Positions 7,512-12,046 of a stretch of DNA of 12,046 bases are shown piece after piece. The first letter of the stretch is position 1, and each line of letters opens with the position of its first letter. The notes below the pieces were generated by a model. That model worked only from the letters and a program-made list of their open reading frames with translations, was not told where the DNA came from and searched no databases. A program made the position numbers and the translations under genes. Source of the DNA: Spirochaetota bacterium (lineage in GTDB: Bacteria > Spirochaetota > B62-G9 > DRHN01); NCBI GenBank assembly GCA_023136305.1, contig JAGLSF010000032.1:1-12046 (forward strand), read 5' to 3'.

Positions 7512-8891
7512 TCAGACCAGTGTGGCAAGAACTCGTGTGGCTGTAGCGATGTATCTGCGCCGACGGTTACGCATGGGTAATGACTGCAGACGGGCCCTCT
7601 CCCTCAACACCTTCAGCCTCGCTTCGGTCAGTTTTTTCCGCTCAAGGACTTCTCTGAACTCGGATTCAGCCCTCTTCTGTGCGACCTGAAGCTTCATGAG
7701 GATGCGGCTCTTCACATTCACCTCCGCATCGCCTGTGGTGTCCACCGAAACGAAGAGGCTACCCTTCATGTCCTCGGCAATCTTCGTTTGCACACCATCA
7801 CTCTGCGTCGAGGGCATACAGCTGAAGGGTTTGATGGATATCACCATGTGTGCCTGATGTTTACGTACCGCATATATGTGCTTTCCTGCCTCCATGTGCC
7901 CTTCGCCGCCTATAAGCCTGACATGGTAGTATGGGGCAGCGTATCGTGCAAGCTGTCGCTGACGGGCAAGTTTATCGGGTCTGTTGTTCAGAATGAATCT
8001 GAAATAGGCGAAGTGCAGATGGATACTTGTCTTGAGCAGCCAGGCAGGCAGGATCTCCCTCAGGGCTTTAACCCTCCCCCGAAATGCCCGGTCCCGGGTA
8101 AACTGTATCTTTTCCCAGAAGAGGTACTCGAGCCAGTTGCTGAGGGGCTCGACCACGGGCTCTGCGCCCTCCTCGACGAGCCATGAGGGCAGGCCGTAGC
8201 TCGCGTCGCCTTCATGGAGGTGCGAAAAGATTTCTCCGATAATCTTGACCTTTGGCTTCGGACTCAAATAATCGAGTTCGAGGCTGCTCAATGCATCGCA
8301 GATCTGTTTCAGGGATGGGGTGATGGAGCTGTTGTATCTGAATACAGCGTAGAGCAGGTCGAGTGCACTGTTTCGCCATCGGTCGACACTTTCAGGCATG
8401 ACCTCATAGGGTTTAATTTTATAGTAGAGGTTGTTCAGCAGGTCTGCGAGAATGATGGCGTTGATAAACCGGCTCAAATGTCTCTTTTCGAAGCGGAAAC
8501 CCAGATTGCGCAGGTCCTGCACCAGGGCCTCATTCTGCTGTACGCCCACAACTTTGAACCCTGGAAACCCGGCATCGTGGAGAGCCTTGCGGTATTCAAT
8601 CTCATACATGCCGAATCTGCAGGGGCCACAGGCTCCGGCTGTCAGGTAGTAATAATTCTTCTCAATATCCTTCTCCCCGGAAGCCCTGAGGCCCTGGAGG
8701 AATCGGATGAGATTGCCGGCAGTGTAGTACACAGGGTTGCACTGTCCCCTGTTGCAGTATATCCTGCCTATCTTGAGAGCTTCACCGTCAGGTTCGGGGA
8801 GACGAACAACGTCCTGCCCGAGAAACCCGAACAACCCCTCTAAAAGGGTTTCGTGGGCCCTGGTCAAACCACTGACAATGACCGTTGCCAT
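7512..8891 (-). CDS. 2-Hydroxyacyl-CoA dehydratase-like partner of the CoA activase
   Basis: This 459-residue cytoplasmic protein resembles the C-terminal part of the giant acyl-CoA dehydratase activase-related proteins, distantly like HgdB/BcrC subunits. Conserved cysteines that could bind an Fe-S cluster are Cys46 and Cys51 (IYCNRGQCNP), Cys88 and Cys91 (TAGACGPCRFGMYE), and Cys358 in KPFSCMPSTQSDGVQ. GEIFSHLHEGDASYG (219-233) and GGEGHMEAG (328-336) are further family-like segments. The last 80 residues are highly charged and probably coiled-coil, ending in a basic stretch (RNRRRR). The start ATG at 8891 overlaps the upstream activase ORF by 28 bases in another frame and has its own GGAGAG, so translation is coupled. 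The substrate cannot be told from sequence; dehydratase or reductase roles are both possible. It is the last gene of the - strand transcript. Confidence 0.75.
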   Translation of the reverse strand: MATVIVSGLTRAHETLLEGLFGFLGQDVVRLPEPDGEALKIGRIYCNRGQCNPVYYTAGNLIRFLQGLRASGEKDIEKNYYYLTAGACGPCRFGMYEIEYRKALHDAGFPGFKVVGVQQNEALVQDLRNLGFRFEKRHLSRFINAIILADLLNNLYYKIKPYEVMPESVDRWRNSALDLLYAVFRYNSSITPSLKQICDALSSLELDYLSPKPKVKIIGEIFSHLHEGDASYGLPSWLVEEGAEPVVEPLSNWLEYLFWEKIQFTRDRAFRGRVKALREILPAWLLKTSIHLHFAYFRFILNNRPDKLARQRQLARYAAPYYHVRLIGGEGHMEAGKHIYAVRKHQAHMVISIKPFSCMPSTQSDGVQTKIAEDMKGSLFVSVDTTGDAEVNVKSRILMKLQVAQKRAESEFREVLERKKLTEARLKVLRERARLQSLPMRNRRRRYIATATRVLATLV

Positions 8892-11800
8892 GAACTCTCC
8901 GCTCTCTGCGACAGCTCTTCCCGATAGCGCTGCAGAAAGTAGTGAATGCTTTCCACACGCAGCCTGATAGAGCTCTCCGGTCTGTTTTCGTCGATCTCAT
9001 GAAAGGTGAAGAAAGGTGAGGCGGACTGGCTGAACAAGTCGTCGAGTACAGAGTAGAGCGGGGCATCGTGTCCGCAGCGGAATGAAGAGAGATCAAGGGC
9101 AATGAGATTGGGGTGGAGTGACACGAATCTGGCCGCCCATATCTTCAGAGAGGTGTTCTCGCTGTAGCACTTCATCCACAGGTCCCGGATATCCATGGGA
9201 TGTCTACTTTCAGCCTCCTGCTCGAAAATCCGTTCTACCAGCTGCCCGGACCTCGGGAGACTCTCGATGGTGAACAGGGGATAGCCATGATGGTTCAGCG
9301 CATCAAGGATGCCGTGGTTTACTCCCGGGTCATTGTGATAGGGTCTTCCGAGAAGTACGATCCCGATCCCGGATTTCTCTTCGAGGTCCAGAATAACGTG
9401 CTCGGCCCTTGCCTGCAGGTTTGCGAGAGAGCTTTCCCAGAGGTGCAAGGCAGTATCCATGGCCCTGCGGTTCTCACCCTTCGATATGCGGAAGAGGGGG
9501 TGCAGCGAACGGTACAACTGCCGTTCGAATACGTCCCATTCGGCCATATCAAAGACAGGGTCGACAAAATGAATGCCGCGATCATGAAACTCGTTTCCAT
9601 TCAGTGTGAATGCAGCCTTGACCGATTCCGGCGTGGCGGCGAGTGCCGTACAGGCCCAGTGATAGGGTGCCCCGTATATTTCGCCCCTCGTCATGCGGAT
9701 ACAGGGAAAGAAAATATGGGTAACAGCATCCCTGCTCATAAGGTCATATACATGGGCAATGGCGATCTTTGAGGGGAAGCAGGGGTCGATTGAACCCCTT
9801 CCTGCAGTTTTTCTGTACAGTTCTGGTGTCGTATACCCCGAAAACAGGATTTTTTTCGCCCCAAGGGCTTCAAAATAACTTCTGAAGAAGAGGCCTGTGG
9901 AATACATGCCAAGCACACGCGGTATGCCAATGACGGCCTTCTCGAGCAGCTTGTTACGCCTGATGCGATATACAGAAGAAGGTCTCTCTGCCGGTATCCT
10001 GTCTGGACGGGTAGCGAACATCATCCTGTTCGAGAGATGCACAAAATGAGGTGCATCCTCACGAGTGCTGGGGCTTTCCGCTGTAGACTTTCTATTCTCT
10101 TCAGTCTCTGCTCCCCGCTCGCAGTTTGCAATGATATGGCTGTTTCTGTAATCACCCGCACTGACGTATATGAGGGTTCTCATACATCGGTTCCCGCAGC
10201 GTGTGCACCTGGTATTTTCGTTCTTCTCGACACTGTATTCAACGATGTCGATGGAATCGAAGCCAATGAAGCTGGATGCGGGTATATGAGAGGTCGTCTT
10301 CCCCGTTTCGGTATAGATTTTTAGTGAGAGGGTCCTTCTCGCTTCAATTGCAGCGCCAATGGCACCGGCAACTTCCTTGTAGGGATGCACGTGTATCTGT
10401 GCGTCTCGCACCCTTGATTTGATAAAGTCCTGCTGCGCTTTAACGACAGCGAGGTTGTTGTGCGTGCCGCCCTGGAGCACGAAATGCCTTCCCAGTCTGC
10501 TCAGATTTGGTTCCCGCACCACGTACAGCCACACGTTGAGAGGGAGCACCTGTGCGAGGCCCGCCATGATTTTTTCGGGCTTCCAGCCAAGCTGCTGGAA
10601 GTTCACGATATCAGCCTCGAGAAACACGGCACACCCGAAGTTAAACTCAGGTATGGTGCCGGCTTTGAAGGCCGCCTCAGCATACTCGTCGACCGTGTAC
10701 CCGAACCGTTCGGCTGTTGACTGCAGATAGTATCCGTTTCCTGCCGAACACTGGGTGTTGAGCCTGAAGTCCCTGATGGCACCGTTTTTAAGAAGTATGA
10801 TCTTTATATCCTGCCCGCCCACATCACAGACAACGTCGCACCCCGGGTAGTATTTGAGTGCTCCCAGCGTGTGGGCCACGGTTTCCACCACGGCAGTATC
10901 GCCACCAAAAACGGTGCTCAAGAGGTCCTTGGCATAACCGGTAAAACCGATACCCCGTACAATGAGTTTCACGCCTCGCTGCCGGACCTTTTCGTGCAGC
11001 TCTTTGAGAATGGACCGAGTATCGTCGACCGGATTGCCCTGCGATATCAGGTATGCCGTCTCCACCACGTTCTCACGCGTGTCGAGAATGACGCCCTTTG
11101 TGGAAGTGGAACCACCGTCAATTCCCATGTAGACGTGCAGCTCCCTGCCGGCAGGAGGGTATGTTCCGCTGTGGGGCCTGCTAATGTATGTTCCTGAGAA
11201 ATGCCTTCTCTCCTCTTCTGTGTGCAACAGGGGCGGGCCGCCGGATTTCATCGTTCCTTCAGGATTTCCCTTTTCTCCGCTTTCTGCAATTCGATCCATG
11301 AAGGTACTGAATCCTGTTGCCGGTTCCCCGGATTCTGTGGATGCGCCAAGAAGCGCTGTCCCCAGGGCACCGTAAAACAGGGCATTGTGAGGGACGCGAA
11401 CCGCGTCTCTATCGAAAACTATATCCCGCTCTTGCCAGAGGGATTCAAGACGGGCCCTCCATGTTCCCAGCAGTGCTGGAAAAAAGACATTCGGACCGCC
11501 CAGGAGCAGCAGGGGTGGTGCAGGCATATGCCCCCGTGAAAGAACGTTGAGGTTCTGCTCGACAATAGCCTGGAAAAGAGAGAGCAGTAAGGCTTCGGCC
11601 GCTACTCCCTGCTTCTGGAGGCTGTTGAGGTCTGTTTCGGCAAAGACGCCGCATTTACCGGCAACGGGGTATAGCATCTGCGGATTATATGCTATGTCTT
11701 TAAGACTGCTTTGGGTTAGCCCAAGTTTCAGGAGTATTCGGTCGATCGTTGCACCCGTTCCTCCTGCACAGCGGTCGTTCATGGCGACGAACCTGCCGTT

Positions 11801-12046
11801 CCTGCCTCGCCACGTGATGTACTTGGAGTCCTGGCCGCCCAGTTCAAATACCGACGCAATGTTTCGGTGCAAATGCTCGACAGCGGCACCGAGTGCGTTT
11901 ACTTCCTGGTAGTGACGGGCCTCCAGGAGCCTGGCCACCTGTTTTCCACCGGATCCGGTTGTGAATACACGTATGTCCGGGTCTCCAAGGTTTTCACGGA
12001 TCAACGCGAAAAAATCCCTGACCTTGTCGAGCTGCCTCGTTCGGTG
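8864..12046 (-). CDS. Tandem BadF/BcrA-type ATPase-DUF2229 CoA-activase protein, 5' partial
   Basis: The frame stays open to the right edge, so the true start, with the first ATPase's phosphate loop, lies outside; 1060 residues are visible. Numbering is from the TTG codon at 12002-12004. Domain 1 (to about 220): ELGGQDSKY, Cys79 in DRCAGGTG, Cys118 in KCGVFAETD. A linker (222-290) follows. Domain 2 (291-555): MGIDGGSTSTKG, DVGGQD, Cys419 in TQCSAGNG, Cys458 in GCAVFLEAD. Then come Cys600-x2-Cys603-x3-Cys607 with Cys628, and a DUF2229-like region (about 688-1025) with DPCFPSK, FFPCIR, GRPYHNDPG and RCGHD. Relatives (HgdC, BcrA/D, BadF/G) hydrolyse ATP to push an electron at very low potential from a [4Fe-4S] cluster into a dehydratase or reductase. 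It overlaps its downstream partner by 28 bases. The real substrate is unknown. Confidence 0.88.
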   Translation of the reverse strand, partial: HRTRQLDKVRDFFALIRENLGDPDIRVFTTGSGGKQVARLLEARHYQEVNALGAAVEHLHRNIASVFELGGQDSKYITWRGRNGRFVAMNDRCAGGTGATIDRILLKLGLTQSSLKDIAYNPQMLYPVAGKCGVFAETDLNSLQKQGVAAEALLLSLFQAIVEQNLNVLSRGHMPAPPLLLLGGPNVFFPALLGTWRARLESLWQERDIVFDRDAVRVPHNALFYGALGTALLGASTESGEPATGFSTFMDRIAESGEKGNPEGTMKSGGPPLLHTEEERRHFSGTYISRPHSGTYPPAGRELHVYMGIDGGSTSTKGVILDTRENVVETAYLISQGNPVDDTRSILKELHEKVRQRGVKLIVRGIGFTGYAKDLLSTVFGGDTAVVETVAHTLGALKYYPGCDVVCDVGGQDIKIILLKNGAIRDFRLNTQCSAGNGYYLQSTAERFGYTVDEYAEAAFKAGTIPEFNFGCAVFLEADIVNFQQLGWKPEKIMAGLAQVLPLNVWLYVVREPNLSRLGRHFVLQGGTHNNLAVVKAQQDFIKSRVRDAQIHVHPYKEVAGAIGAAIEARRTLSLKIYTETGKTTSHIPASSFIGFDSIDIVEYSVEKNENTRCTRCGNRCMRTLIYVSAGDYRNSHIIANCERGAETEENRKSTAESPSTREDAPHFVHLSNRMMFATRPDRIPAERPSSVYRIRRNKLLEKAVIGIPRVLGMYSTGLFFRSYFEALGAKKILFSGYTTPELYRKTAGRGSIDPCFPSKIAIAHVYDLMSRDAVTHIFFPCIRMTRGEIYGAPYHWACTALAATPESVKAAFTLNGNEFHDRGIHFVDPVFDMAEWDVFERQLYRSLHPLFRISKGENRRAMDTALHLWESSLANLQARAEHVILDLEEKSGIGIVLLGRPYHNDPGVNHGILDALNHHGYPLFTIESLPRSGQLVERIFEQEAESRHPMDIRDLWMKCYSENTSLKIWAARFVSLHPNLIALDLSSFRCGHDAPLYSVLDDLFSQSASPFFTFHEIDENRPESSIRLRVESIHYFLQRYREELSQRAESSWQRSLSVV
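8895..8900 (-). promoter_or_regulatory. Ribosome binding site of the dehydratase-like gene
   Basis: GGAGAG on the - strand, 3 bases from ATG 8891 (5 if GGAG alone is used), lies inside the 3' end of the activase gene. It argues that the second gene is independently initiated and is not a fragment made by a frameshift. Confidence 0.6.

Noticed and set aside
7492..7524. Hairpin at the convergent junction as a bidirectional terminator
   Set aside because: The stem has a mismatch, the loop is 17 bases, and no T-run follows in either direction.
8214..8843. 209-codon + strand open frame
   Set aside because: It is antisense to the dehydratase-like gene, whose conserved cysteine motifs show the - strand is the coding one. 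The + frame has no recognisable motif.
8829..8850. AACCC...GGGTT hairpin near a short A run
   Set aside because: It lies inside the coding region of the dehydratase-like gene, has a short 5-bp stem and no proper T-run.

Overview
The window is a protein-coding bacterial segment of moderately high G+C (by eye a little over half), with no rRNA, tRNA, CRISPR array, insertion sequence or phage gene that I can recognise. The gene set suggests an obligately or facultatively anaerobic bacterium: a superoxide reductase, a giant BadF/HgdC-type ATP-driven activase, RNase J, and an M16 peptidase-dUTPase pair. This combination fits the former Deltaproteobacteria (Desulfobacterota) or related anaerobic lineages. 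That assignment is inference and is not proven by any marker here.

Layout. The left edge (1-237, +) is the C-terminal half of a class II superoxide reductase, closed by a clear intrinsic terminator (295-327). A good promoter (324-352), partly inside the terminator's T-run, then drives two overlapping lactate/malate dehydrogenase family genes. The first (427-1350) is a divergent paralog that has lost several substrate-pocket residues. The second (1347-2291) is a canonical malate dehydrogenase. Next come an M16 zinc peptidase (2347-3624), dUTPase (3745-4188, with its own possible promoter), RNase J (4191-5852) and a Rieske-flavoprotein oxidoreductase of the AIFM3/ferredoxin-reductase type (5898-7487). 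All are on the + strand with short gaps.

The right 4.5 kb is on the - strand and meets the + strand genes in a tight convergent junction (7488-7511). It encodes two overlapping genes. The upstream one runs off the right edge (8864-12046). It carries two tandem BadF/BcrA/BcrD ASKHA ATPase domains, a four-cysteine motif and a DUF2229-like module. The downstream one (7512-8891) is a cysteine-rich partner related to the dehydratase-like C-terminal part of the giant CoA-activase proteins. From memory of the family, these parts often occur as one chain of about 1400 residues; here they are two coupled genes.

The most interesting points are the tandem malate dehydrogenase pair, in which one member looks like a degenerate or re-purposed subunit, and the split activase, whose two ATPase domains keep four cluster cysteines with identical 39-residue spacing. 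The latter suggests an intramolecular pseudo-dimer around one [4Fe-4S] cluster feeding electrons to a partner with unknown substrate.
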